Assembly: GCA_009775095.1 (NCBI GenBank)
Contig: VSOZ01000006.1
Location: 62,001-126,000 of the forward strand
Reading direction: 5' to 3'
DNA length: 64,000 nucleotides
Source: Muribaculum sp.
Lineage (GTDB): Bacteria; Bacteroidota; Bacteroidia; Bacteroidales; Muribaculaceae
The position numbers and the translations under genes are program-made. Below the pieces are notes generated by a model. It ran no database searches. It saw only the letters and a program-made list of their open reading frames with translations, and was not told the origin of the DNA. Below are positions 42,201 to 49,697 of the stretch, one piece after another; position 1 is the stretch's first letter; every line of letters begins with the position of its first letter.

Positions 42201-43724
42201 CTTGCCCAGCTTATTTTTGATCTTAAGAACGTGAATCCGGCAGCAAAAGTCAGTGTGAAGCTGGTGTCGGAAAGTGGGGTAGGTACTATTGCCGCAGGTG
42301 TGGCGAAAGCCAAAAGCGATCTTATCACGATAAGCGGAAGCGACGGCGGAACCGGTGCATCACCTGCAAGTTCGATAAGATATGCCGGACTTCCTGTCGA
42401 GATTGGTCTTGCCGAAACACAGCAGACTCTTGTGCTCAATAATTTGCGTGGTCAAGTCAAACTTCAGGCCGACGGACAGCTGAAAACAGCTCGTGATGTC
42501 GTGATTATGGCTATGCTCGGTGCCGAGGAATATGGTTTTGCCACAAGTGCGCTTATAGTACTCGGTTGTGTCATGATGCGTAAATGTCATTTGAACACTT
42601 GCCCTGTAGGTGTTGCTACCCAGAACGAGGAATTGCGCAAGCGATTCGTCGGTCGTTCGGAGTATGTGGTTAATTTCTTCCGTTTTCTTGCACAGGAGAT
42701 CCGCGAGACGCTTGCTGAAATAGGTGTACGGAGTCTTGACGAGATAATCGGACGTGCCGACATGCTGTATGTTAAGCCTGTTCACGCGTCTCACAAAACT
42801 TCGCATCTTGATTTCTCGAAAATCATACATATGCCTGAGGAGTCAAAGACTAATGCTATTGTCAATGTCGTGTCGCAGAAGCATGACATCGAAAATGTGC
42901 TTGACCGTAAGCTTATAAGCCGCGCGTTTCCGGCAATAGAATCAAAGATGCCTGTTGAGCTCGATTTTCCGATTGCCAATACCGACCGTTCTGTAGGAGC
43001 GATGCTTTCCGGAGTGGTAGCAAAAAAATACGGCGATGCCGGACTTCCTGACGATACTATATTATGTACATTCCGCGGCTCTGCCGGACAGAGTTTCGGC
43101 GCGTTTCTTGCTCACGGTATCTCTTTCCGTCTTGAAGGCGATGCCAACGACTATGTCGGCAAGGGGCTTTCCGGCGGTAAAATAGTTATTGTTCCGCCTG
43201 TAGGATCATCATTTGAACCTCAGGACAATATTATAGCCGGCAATACACTGTTATATGGTGCTACTTCGGGCGAGATATACATAAACGGTCGAGTAGGAGA
43301 ACGCTTCTGCGTGCGCAATTCCGGCGCTATTGCCGTCGTGGAGGGAGTAGGCGACCACTGCTGTGAATATATGACAGGAGGCCGTACTGTAGTACTCGGT
43401 TCTACCGGAAGAAACTTTGCCGCCGGTATGAGCGGCGGTGTTGCCTATGTCTGGAATCCTAATGGTGATTTCGACTATTTCTGCAATATGGAGATGGTGG
43501 AGCTGTCGCTGATCGAGGATATGGCCGACAATAGAGAGCTATATCGTCTGATCGGAAACCACTACAAGTATACAAGGAGCCCGTTGGCGGGACGTATGCT
43601 TGATAACTGGCAGGAGTATGTCGACAAGTTCATAAAGGTGGTGCCCATTGAGTACAAAAAAGTGCTTCATGACGAAAAGATGGCGAAACTGCAACAGAAG
43701 ATCGCCAGTGTCGAGCGTGATTGA
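39213..43724 (+). CDS. gltB: Glutamate synthase, large subunit
   Basis: A 1503-residue subunit of standard length that forms glutamate from glutamine and 2-oxoglutarate. After a 21-residue propeptide, Cys22 (HDACGVGLLVNI) is the N-terminal nucleophile of the glutaminase domain, which includes HSRFSTNTFPTWSLAQPFRM. The FMN/synthase domain (about 830-1190) has SRPLRHLG-like, GAMSFGSISREAHEALGIAM, SGSDGGTGASPASSIRYAGL and the 3Fe-4S cysteines in LGCVMMRKCHLNTCPVGVAT; the C-terminal beta-helix carries GGxxVV-type repeats. It forms GOGAT with GltD directly downstream. Confidence 0.98.
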   Translation: MHYPITHVPDGLYDPRYEHDACGVGLLVNIRGIKSHQLVEKGLQVLEHMVHRGAEGADPKTGDGAGIMVQIPHEFILLQGIAVPEKSRYGTGLIFLPHDDDTRQIILDIIQREAMEAGLSLIAVRDVPVNNEQLGVVAREAEPVIKQIFIADERTNDDLEPRLYMLRRRIEKKIAASTLEGKEAFYIVSLSSRIIVYKGMLSSLQLRYYFPDLMNPHFTTGMALVHSRFSTNTFPTWSLAQPFRMLGHNGEINTIQGNRMWMKARECVLHPSVFGDVDVTPIIQPGMSDSASLDNVLEYFVMAGMSLPHALAMLVPESFNDKNPISPELKAFYEFHSILMEAWDGPATLLFSDGRYAGGMLDRNGLRPARYLVTNNDTMVIASEMGVLPFDASEVKEKGRLRPGKMLMIDMEKGEVYHDAELKEKLASEFPYRDWLSRNRIILDKISSGRKVDNKVDDFARLLHAFFYHREEVEKIITPMVVDGKEPVNSMGNDTPLAVLSKEPQLLFNYFRQHFAQVTNPPIDPLREELVMSLDSYIGAIDMNLLEPSPELCKMVLLKRPIITNRELDLLCNLRYKGFNTRKLSMTFPVVDGAAGMEAAIARLCDEAERAVDEGCNYIVLSDRDVNADNAPIPSLLATSAVHHHLIDKKKRLQTALVIETADAREVMHFALLSGYGASAINPYLAFAVINDLVERREIQLDFHTAEKNYIKAVDKGLLKVMSKMGISTITSYKGAQLFEAIGISDDMSAKYFGNTVSKISGVTIDELCNDILKSHSEAYSSDFDDDRPLRHLGQYSFRKDGESHAWTPEAIATLQLATRLGSYKKFKEFTSIVDNKPEPIFIRDFLDFRKGNPVPVDEVEPVEDIMKRFVTGAMSFGSISREAHEALGIAMNAIGARSNTGEGGEDPERFKVRDDGSSARSAIKQVASGRFGVTAEYLVNADEIQIKIAQGAKPGEGGQLPGFKVDKIIAKTRHSIPGISLISPPPHHDIYSIEDLAQLIFDLKNVNPAAKVSVKLVSESGVGTIAAGVAKAKSDLITISGSDGGTGASPASSIRYAGLPVEIGLAETQQTLVLNNLRGQVKLQADGQLKTARDVVIMAMLGAEEYGFATSALIVLGCVMMRKCHLNTCPVGVATQNEELRKRFVGRSEYVVNFFRFLAQEIRETLAEIGVRSLDEIIGRADMLYVKPVHASHKTSHLDFSKIIHMPEESKTNAIVNVVSQKHDIENVLDRKLISRAFPAIESKMPVELDFPIANTDRSVGAMLSGVVAKKYGDAGLPDDTILCTFRGSAGQSFGAFLAHGISFRLEGDANDYVGKGLSGGKIVIVPPVGSSFEPQDNIIAGNTLLYGATSGEIYINGRVGERFCVRNSGAIAVVEGVGDHCCEYMTGGRTVVLGSTGRNFAAGMSGGVAYVWNPNGDFDYFCNMEMVELSLIEDMADNRELYRLIGNHYKYTRSPLAGRMLDNWQEYVDKFIKVVPIEYKKVLHDEKMAKLQQKIASVERD

Positions 43725-43759
43725 TAAAAGATATAAAACGGCTTAATACAATAATAAGT

Positions 43760-45184
43760 ATGGGAAATCCCAAAGCGTTTTTGACAATACACAGAAAAGA
43801 GGCCGGTTATCGTCCGGTAAGTGACCGCGTGAGAGATTACGGTGAAGTTGAGCAGACGCTTAACCCGGAGGACCGTCGTCTGCAGGCCTCGCGGTGTATG
43901 GAGTGCGGAGTGCCTTTTTGCCATTGGAGCTGTCCGCTCGGAAATCGACAGCCCGAATGGCAGGACAGGTTGTACCGTAATGATATAAAAGGAGCATATG
44001 AATTGCTTACGGAGACTGATGACTTTCCTGAATTTACAGGGCGCGTGTGTCCGGCATTATGCGAGAAAGGATGTGTGCTCAACAAGCAACATGATGCTGT
44101 GACAATAAGAGAGAACGAAGCGGCTATTGCCGAACGGGCTTTTCTTGAAGGATATGTTAAACCGCGTGTGCCGCGTAGTCGTACCGGTAAAAAGGTGGCT
44201 GTAATCGGTTCGGGTCCTGCCGGACTGGCATGTGCCAATCAACTTAACCGTCGCGGACACAGTGTCACGGTTTATGAGAAAAACGAGGCGATTGGTGGTC
44301 TGTTGCGTCTCGGTATTCCTGATTTTAAACTTAATAAAAGTGTAATAGACCGACGCATCGACTTGATGAAGGAAGAGGGCGTTGAGTTCAAGACAGGTAT
44401 AAATGTAGGCGTTGACATTGATGCCCGAAAACTCCTTGAAGACTACGATGCAGTATGCGTAGCTATTGGTGCCGAGGTTCCGAGAGACTTGAAAGTCGAA
44501 GGACGCGATCTGAAAGGCGTACATTTCGCTCTTGAGCTACTTAAACAACAGAACCGTGTAAACGCCGGTGTCGAGATACCGGCCGACGAGCGTATATCGG
44601 CCCGTGGTAAGCATGTACTTGTCATCGGTGGCGGTGATACCGGCAGCGATTGTGTAGGTACGGCTAACCGTCAGGGTGCATTGTCTGTCACGCAGATAGA
44701 GATAATGCCGATGCCTCCTGAAGGAGAAAACCCCGATACTCCGTGGCCCTACTTCCCGATCGTGCTTAAGACGTCAAGCTCGCATATGGAAGGTTGTGAA
44801 CGCAGATGGCTTCTTGATACACGTAGGTTTATAGGCAAAGACGGTGCGGTAGACAAGGTGGAAGTCGAGGAGGTCACTTGGGAAAAAGATCCCTCGGGTG
44901 GACGTCCGCTACTTGTCCGTAGCGGTAAGACCGAGTTTATACCGGCCCAGCTCGTACTTCTTGCGATGGGTTTTACCAATCCCGTGGCCGAAGGCCTTCT
45001 TGAACAGCTTGGAGTTGATAAAGACAACAGAGGCAACGTTAAGGTCAACGATGCCGGCCGGTCAAGCATCGATAAAGTATTTGCCGCCGGCGACGCATCG
45101 ACCGGAGCTTCATTAGTGGTAAGATGTATCGCTTCAGGTCGAAAAGCCGCTCAAGGTATTCATGAATATTTAAAAACGCTATAG
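43760..45184 (+). CDS. gltD: Glutamate synthase, small subunit
   Basis: A 474-residue NAD(P)H-dependent flavoprotein that passes electrons to GltB. MGNPKAFLTIHRKEAGYRPV is the canonical N-terminus, so ATG 43760 is chosen over TTG 43721. 4Fe-4S cysteines lie in CMECGVPFCHWSCPLGN (about 45-61) and CPALCEKGCVLN; the FAD site is VIGSGPAGLACANQLNRRG and the NAD(P)H site is VLVIGGGDTGSDCVGTANRQ. It begins 35 bases after gltB and ends at a terminator. Confidence 0.97.
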   Translation: MGNPKAFLTIHRKEAGYRPVSDRVRDYGEVEQTLNPEDRRLQASRCMECGVPFCHWSCPLGNRQPEWQDRLYRNDIKGAYELLTETDDFPEFTGRVCPALCEKGCVLNKQHDAVTIRENEAAIAERAFLEGYVKPRVPRSRTGKKVAVIGSGPAGLACANQLNRRGHSVTVYEKNEAIGGLLRLGIPDFKLNKSVIDRRIDLMKEEGVEFKTGINVGVDIDARKLLEDYDAVCVAIGAEVPRDLKVEGRDLKGVHFALELLKQQNRVNAGVEIPADERISARGKHVLVIGGGDTGSDCVGTANRQGALSVTQIEIMPMPPEGENPDTPWPYFPIVLKTSSSHMEGCERRWLLDTRRFIGKDGAVDKVEVEEVTWEKDPSGGRPLLVRSGKTEFIPAQLVLLAMGFTNPVAEGLLEQLGVDKDNRGNVKVNDAGRSSIDKVFAAGDASTGASLVVRCIASGRKAAQGIHEYLKTL

Positions 45185-45193
45185 TTGATATGT

Positions 45194-45233
45194 CAGGCTG
45201 AAATCAAATTGGTTTCAGCCTGTTTTTATTTTT
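45194..45233 (+). terminator. Intrinsic terminator after gltD, abutting purF
   Basis: CAGGCTGAAA (45194-45203) pairs perfectly with TTTCAGCCTG (45213-45222) and runs into TTTTTATTTTT. The T run ends only three bases before the purF ATG, leaving no space for a promoter or leader between them. Confidence 0.88.
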
Positions 45234-45236
45234 AAT

Positions 45237-47126
45237 ATGGAACAGTTGAAACACGAGTGCGGTGTGGCCATGGTGCGCCTGTTGAAACCGCTTGACTATT
45301 ATAAACGTAAATACGGTACTTGCCTTTATGGACTTAACAAGCTGTATCTGCTTATGGAGAAGCAGCACAACCGTGGGCAAGAGGGAGCCGGAGTCGGTGT
45401 TATAAAGATGAATTCCACTCCGGGACATGAATATGTATTTCGCGAGCGCGCACTTGGTCCCAATGCCATACAGGAGATATTCTCTACGATCAACCGACAG
45501 ATTGAACTTGATGGAATAGCCGATAAACCGGCCGATCTTGTAGATGCATATACGCCTTTTATCGGTGAGGTTTATATGGGGCACTTGCGTTACTCTACTA
45601 CCGGACGCAGCGGAATAAATTATGTACATCCGTTTCTTCGGCGAAACAACTGGTGCTCGCGTTCACTCATGTTGTGTGGCAACTTTAATATGACCAATGT
45701 CGACGATATTTTCAAGTCGGTGGTTGAGAAAGGGCAACATCCGCGCATTTATTCCGATACGGTTATAATACTTGAACAGCTTGGTTATGCTCTTGATAAG
45801 GAGAATAACAGGTTGTACCATAAGTATACTGAAGAAGGGCTTGAAGGTATAGCGCGTGCCGTAGCTATAGAAGACAACCTTGACCTTATTCCCGTATTGC
45901 AGTCTACTGCTCCGGGTTGGGATGGCGGCTATGTAATATGTGGTGCGGTAGGTTCCGGTGACATGTGGGCTTTGAGAGACCCACACGGTATAAGGCCGGC
46001 GTTTTACTATTATGATGACGAGATTGTTGTCATAGCATCGGAGCGTCCTGTAATACAGACCGTACTTAATGTAAGACGTCGTGATGTCAAAGAACTTACA
46101 CCCGGAAGTGCCGTTATTGTCAGCAAGAACGGCAATGTGTGGGTCGGCGATGTACTCGGGGAGAAAGAGAACAGGCGATGCTCGTTTGAACGTATATATT
46201 TTTCCCGGGGAAGCGACGCCGACATATATAAGGAACGTAAGGCTCTCGGGCGTAACCTTGTTGACAAGATACTTTGTGCTGTGGACTATGATTTGCGTCA
46301 TGCGGTATTTTCGTTCATTCCCAATACGGCTGAAGTTGCGTTTATAGGTATGATCGAAGGGCTTGAGAAGTATCTTGATGCATCAAAAGCGGCTCGTATA
46401 GAGGAAATATCGGCAGAGGGTGCTTTGACTCATGACGCTTTGATCGAGATTATGAGCCATAAATTGCGCATAGAAAAGGTCGCGATCAAAGATATAAAAC
46501 TGCGTACATTTATAGCCGAGGGAGAATCACGCAATGATCTTGCCGCTCATGTCTATGACGTGACCTATGGTATAGTCGAAAATAACCGCGATACTCTTGT
46601 GGTGATAGATGACTCGATTGTAAGAGGCACGACACTGCGTCAATCTATTATACGGATGCTTGACCGTCTGCATCCTAAGAAGATAGTGGTGGTCAGCTCT
46701 TCGCCACAGGTACGCTATCCCGATTATTACGGTATCGACATGTCGCGAATGGGCGAGTTCTGCGCTTTCCGTGCGGCGGTGTCGTTGTTGAAAAAACGTG
46801 GCATGGAGCACGTGCTTGAACAAGTATATCGAGAGTGTCTGATGATGGAAAAAGCATCTGATGATGAACTACGTAACTGTGTAAAAGCCATATATGCTCC
46901 GTTCACCGATGAAGAGATATCCGATGAGATAGCCCGTATGCTTACTCCTGATGATACAAACGCCGATGTCTGCATAATATATCAATCGATCGAAGGGCTT
47001 CGTAAAGCTGTACCCGACTGTCCCGGAGACTGGTATTTTTCCGGCGATTATCCTACATCCGGGGGGACTCGGTTGGTTAATCGTGCTTTTGTAAACTATT
47101 ATGAGGGTAATGTGGACAAACGATAA
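45237..47126 (+). CDS. purF: Amidophosphoribosyltransferase, long PurF-like form
   Basis: A 629-residue protein: class II glutamine amidotransferase with nucleophile Cys9 in KHECGVAMVR, NRGQEGAGVG and GHLRYSTTGRSG, and a phosphoribosyltransferase domain with the PRPP loop VVIDDSIVRGTTLRQS (about 455-470). It catalyses the first step of purine synthesis. It is longer than the usual 470-500 residues because of extra C-terminal sequence and an insertion; a long version beside gltBD occurs in Bacteroides. The nucleophile lies eight residues after Met with no room for the short propeptide of classical PurF, so maturation may differ. Confidence 0.88.
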   Translation: MEQLKHECGVAMVRLLKPLDYYKRKYGTCLYGLNKLYLLMEKQHNRGQEGAGVGVIKMNSTPGHEYVFRERALGPNAIQEIFSTINRQIELDGIADKPADLVDAYTPFIGEVYMGHLRYSTTGRSGINYVHPFLRRNNWCSRSLMLCGNFNMTNVDDIFKSVVEKGQHPRIYSDTVIILEQLGYALDKENNRLYHKYTEEGLEGIARAVAIEDNLDLIPVLQSTAPGWDGGYVICGAVGSGDMWALRDPHGIRPAFYYYDDEIVVIASERPVIQTVLNVRRRDVKELTPGSAVIVSKNGNVWVGDVLGEKENRRCSFERIYFSRGSDADIYKERKALGRNLVDKILCAVDYDLRHAVFSFIPNTAEVAFIGMIEGLEKYLDASKAARIEEISAEGALTHDALIEIMSHKLRIEKVAIKDIKLRTFIAEGESRNDLAAHVYDVTYGIVENNRDTLVVIDDSIVRGTTLRQSIIRMLDRLHPKKIVVVSSSPQVRYPDYYGIDMSRMGEFCAFRAAVSLLKKRGMEHVLEQVYRECLMMEKASDDELRNCVKAIYAPFTDEEISDEIARMLTPDDTNADVCIIYQSIEGLRKAVPDCPGDWYFSGDYPTSGGTRLVNRAFVNYYEGNVDKR

Positions 47127-47210
47127 AAGTTTTAATATAATTATTACGTGTTATTGAATTATATTTATTATTTTCGCATAGATTTAATAACCAATCAAAA
47201 ATCTTATAAA

Positions 47211-47501
47211 ATGAACGAAACAAACAATTGTCCTCAACCTGACAACGTATTTACTGCAGGACCCTCAGGCAAAAGCCGTGGTGTAGCCGCTCTGCTTGCT
47301 ATTTTTATCGGTTCTCTTGGCATACAGTATTTCTATCTCGGCAAGACTACTGCCGGTATTATCGCTATAATTGTAAGCCTTGTGACTTGTGGCCTTTTCG
47401 GAATCATATGGCTTATACAAGGTATACTTATGTTCACCATGTCGCAGGCCGATTTCGAGCGTAAATACGTATACAGCACGTCCACATTCCCGTTGTTCTG
47501 A
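47211..47501 (+). CDS. TM2 domain-containing membrane protein
   Basis: A 96-residue protein started at ATG 47211; the upstream in-frame extension to 47148 is low-complexity. A polar N-terminus with paired Cys/Pro (NNCPQPDNVF) precedes two membrane helices (about 24-44 and 48-72) in the TM2 arrangement: AALLAIFIGSLGIQYFYLGK, then a short turn and AGIIAIIVSLVTCGLFGIIW followed by LIQGI. Function of these small TM2 proteins is unknown. It ends with its own terminator. Confidence 0.82.
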   Translation: MNETNNCPQPDNVFTAGPSGKSRGVAALLAIFIGSLGIQYFYLGKTTAGIIAIIVSLVTCGLFGIIWLIQGILMFTMSQADFERKYVYSTSTFPLF

Positions 47502-47530
47502 TAAACTGTTCGATTAATTCGATTCATAGG

Positions 47531-47563
47531 TCCCGGCCCTGCATTTCTCGGTCGGGATTTTTT
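47531..47563 (+). terminator. Intrinsic terminator after the TM2 gene
   Basis: TCCCGGCC (47531-47538) pairs with GGTCGGGA (47550-47557, one G-U) and is followed by six T, 17 bases before the response-regulator start. Confidence 0.82.
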
Positions 47564-47579
47564 GTAACAGACCATATTC

Positions 47580-48272
47580 ATGTGTATGAATAGAAAACGC
47601 ATTCTGGTTGTCGAAGACGAAGAAACCCTTTGCGAAGCCCTACGTTTTAATCTTGAAGAGGAGGGTTATGAGGTAGATGTGGCTTGTAGTGCGGAAGAGG
47701 CGCTTACTATGGAGCTTGAAAGCTATTCGCTTGTGTTGCTTGACATAATGATGGGTGAGCTTAGCGGCACCGGATTTGCGCGTATTATGAAGTCAAAGCC
47801 GTCGACAGCTGAAATTCCTATTATATTCTGTACGGCCAAGGATGCGGAAGATGATGTTCTAAAAGGATTCGAACTCGGTGCCGATGATTATATAACCAAG
47901 CCTTACTCCATACGTACATTGCTTGCCCGTGTGGCGGCGGTTTTGCGTCGCAGCGGTAGGGCTGGAGAGTCACAAAGTGCCGACATGCTTTGCTATAAAA
48001 CTTTGGCGTTGGATATCGGTCGTAAAAAATGTATGGTCGACGGTTGTGAAGTCAAGCTACCCCGTAAGGAATTTGAGATATTGGCCACACTTTTGAGCAA
48101 GCAAGGGCGTATCTTTTCGCGTGAAGAGCTGATAAGAAAAATATGGCCCGATGAAGTTGTGGTGCTTGACCGGGTTGTTGATGTCAACATAACTCGTTTG
48201 CGCCAGAAATTAGGAGCATATGGCAAGAATATAGTTACACGTTCGGGTTACGGTTATGGCTTCATGGAGTAA
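47580..48272 (+). CDS. OmpR/PhoB-type response regulator
   Basis: A 230-residue two-component regulator. The receiver domain (about 6-120) has the acidic pocket VVEDEE, the phospho-acceptor Asp55 in LVLLDIMMGE, and the conserved Lys in DDYITKPYS. The C-terminal winged helix (about 135-228) has LPRKEFEILATLLSKQGRIF and VDVNITRLRQKLG. Met3 (47586) is an alternative start. It overlaps the sensor kinase by 17 bases. The pair resembles Bacteroides RprY/RprX, but target genes are unknown. Confidence 0.92.
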   Translation: MCMNRKRILVVEDEETLCEALRFNLEEEGYEVDVACSAEEALTMELESYSLVLLDIMMGELSGTGFARIMKSKPSTAEIPIIFCTAKDAEDDVLKGFELGADDYITKPYSIRTLLARVAAVLRRSGRAGESQSADMLCYKTLALDIGRKKCMVDGCEVKLPRKEFEILATLLSKQGRIFSREELIRKIWPDEVVVLDRVVDVNITRLRQKLGAYGKNIVTRSGYGYGFME

Positions 48273-49695
48273 ACTTAAGTATTCGCAACGGCTTTTTTTA
48301 TGGCTTGTAGGTTATTCTCTGTTGCTTGTAGGCTGTTTTGTCGTGTTTCAATACAACAGAGAGAAAGCGTTTAAAGCCGAGGAGCTGAATGCACGATTGC
48401 AATTGGTCAACGCTCGTCTGCTTTATGAAATATCGCGTAACGGGGGAAATGTGGACTCCTTGCGCTATGAAGAATTTCCGTTTGATTACCTTAGAGTAAG
48501 TGTTATCGATTATAATGGAAATGTCGTATTTGACAACACTCTTGATTCGCTTCCCGGTTACAGCCATCTTAATCGTGAAGAGATAGCGGATGCATTGAGT
48601 GACGGAACAGGCTATACACTACGTCGTCATAGCGAGAGTTCTGACAATTATTATTTTTATTCGGCGCGTAAAGGCGACGGCATTATAGTACGTTCCGCAA
48701 TTCCGTATTCGGTATCGTTACATGAGTTGTTGAGCGCCGACTATGGATTTCTTTGGTTTATGGCTTTTGTGACGCTTCTGATGTGTACCATAGGCTACAT
48801 GGCAACCCGTAAACTCGGGCGTAATATACAACGTCTCAATCGATTTGCGGAAAGAGCGGAGAGGGGTGAACGCATATATGATACGGAGCCGTTCTCGCAT
48901 GACGAACTTGGCGATATATCCAATCATATAGTACGTCTTTATGCACGTCTGCAAAAAGCCATGGCTGACATAGCTCGTGAGCATAAAGCCACACTGCATG
49001 AGGAGCGTGAGAAGATCCGTATCAAGAAGCAGCTTACCAATAATATAAACCATGAACTTAAAACTCCGGTGGCATCAATTGTGGTGTGCCTCGAAACGAT
49101 AATCTCACGTCCCGATATGTCTGATGATAAGCGTGATGAGTTTGTTGCAAGGTGTTACAGCAATGCACTGCGGCTGCGCAAGTTGCTCGATGACGTATCG
49201 ATTGTCACGCGCATGGACGATGGTGGCGCTACCGTTACTAAGGAAAACATAGATCTGAGCGTCATATTATGTGAAACTTTACATGATTTTGAGGTAAGAG
49301 CCGCCGCTGCAGGCATACGTATAAATCTTAATCAGCCTGAAAGTGTTATGATGACAGGCAATGCGGGATTGTTGTTGTCAGTCTTCCACAATCTGCTTGA
49401 CAATGCGCTTGCTTATTCAGGGTGTTCGTCAGTTGACATAAATGTAGATGGCAGCGATGATAACTACGTTACTGTGTCATTTTCTGATGACGGTTGCGGC
49501 ATACCTCAGGAACATATTCCACATATATTTGAACGTTTTTATCGTGTGGATAAAGGCCGGTCCCGAAAAGCGGGAGGAACCGGCCTTGGTCTTGCTATTG
49601 TAAAAAATGCCGTAGCGCTGCACGGAGGCAGTATCTCTGTCGAAAATCGTACTCCTCACGGACTGGAGTTTGTGTTGACTCTTCGTAAAACATGA
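48256..49695 (+). CDS. Sensor histidine kinase
   Basis: A 479-residue membrane kinase. Two helices (about 14-32 and 163-183) flank a periplasmic sensor domain of about 130 residues, followed by HAMP (about 185-240), the phospho-acceptor His in NNINHELKTPVASIV (about 258-272), and the ATPase with NLLDNALAYSG, DDGCGIPQEH and GGTGLGLAIVKN. It acts with the overlapping response regulator upstream. It is convergent with the phosphate transporter gene with two bases between their stops; no signal can be inferred from that. Confidence 0.92.
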   Translation: MASWSKLKYSQRLFLWLVGYSLLLVGCFVVFQYNREKAFKAEELNARLQLVNARLLYEISRNGGNVDSLRYEEFPFDYLRVSVIDYNGNVVFDNTLDSLPGYSHLNREEIADALSDGTGYTLRRHSESSDNYYFYSARKGDGIIVRSAIPYSVSLHELLSADYGFLWFMAFVTLLMCTIGYMATRKLGRNIQRLNRFAERAERGERIYDTEPFSHDELGDISNHIVRLYARLQKAMADIAREHKATLHEEREKIRIKKQLTNNINHELKTPVASIVVCLETIISRPDMSDDKRDEFVARCYSNALRLRKLLDDVSIVTRMDDGGATVTKENIDLSVILCETLHDFEVRAAAAGIRINLNQPESVMMTGNAGLLLSVFHNLLDNALAYSGCSSVDINVDGSDDNYVTVSFSDDGCGIPQEHIPHIFERFYRVDKGRSRKAGGTGLGLAIVKNAVALHGGSISVENRTPHGLEFVLTLRKT

Positions 49696-49697
49696 GG

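Noticed and set aside
45663..46301. Minus-strand ORF of 212 codons inside purF
   Set aside because: Antisense frame of a clear enzyme; no start context and no recognisable motif.
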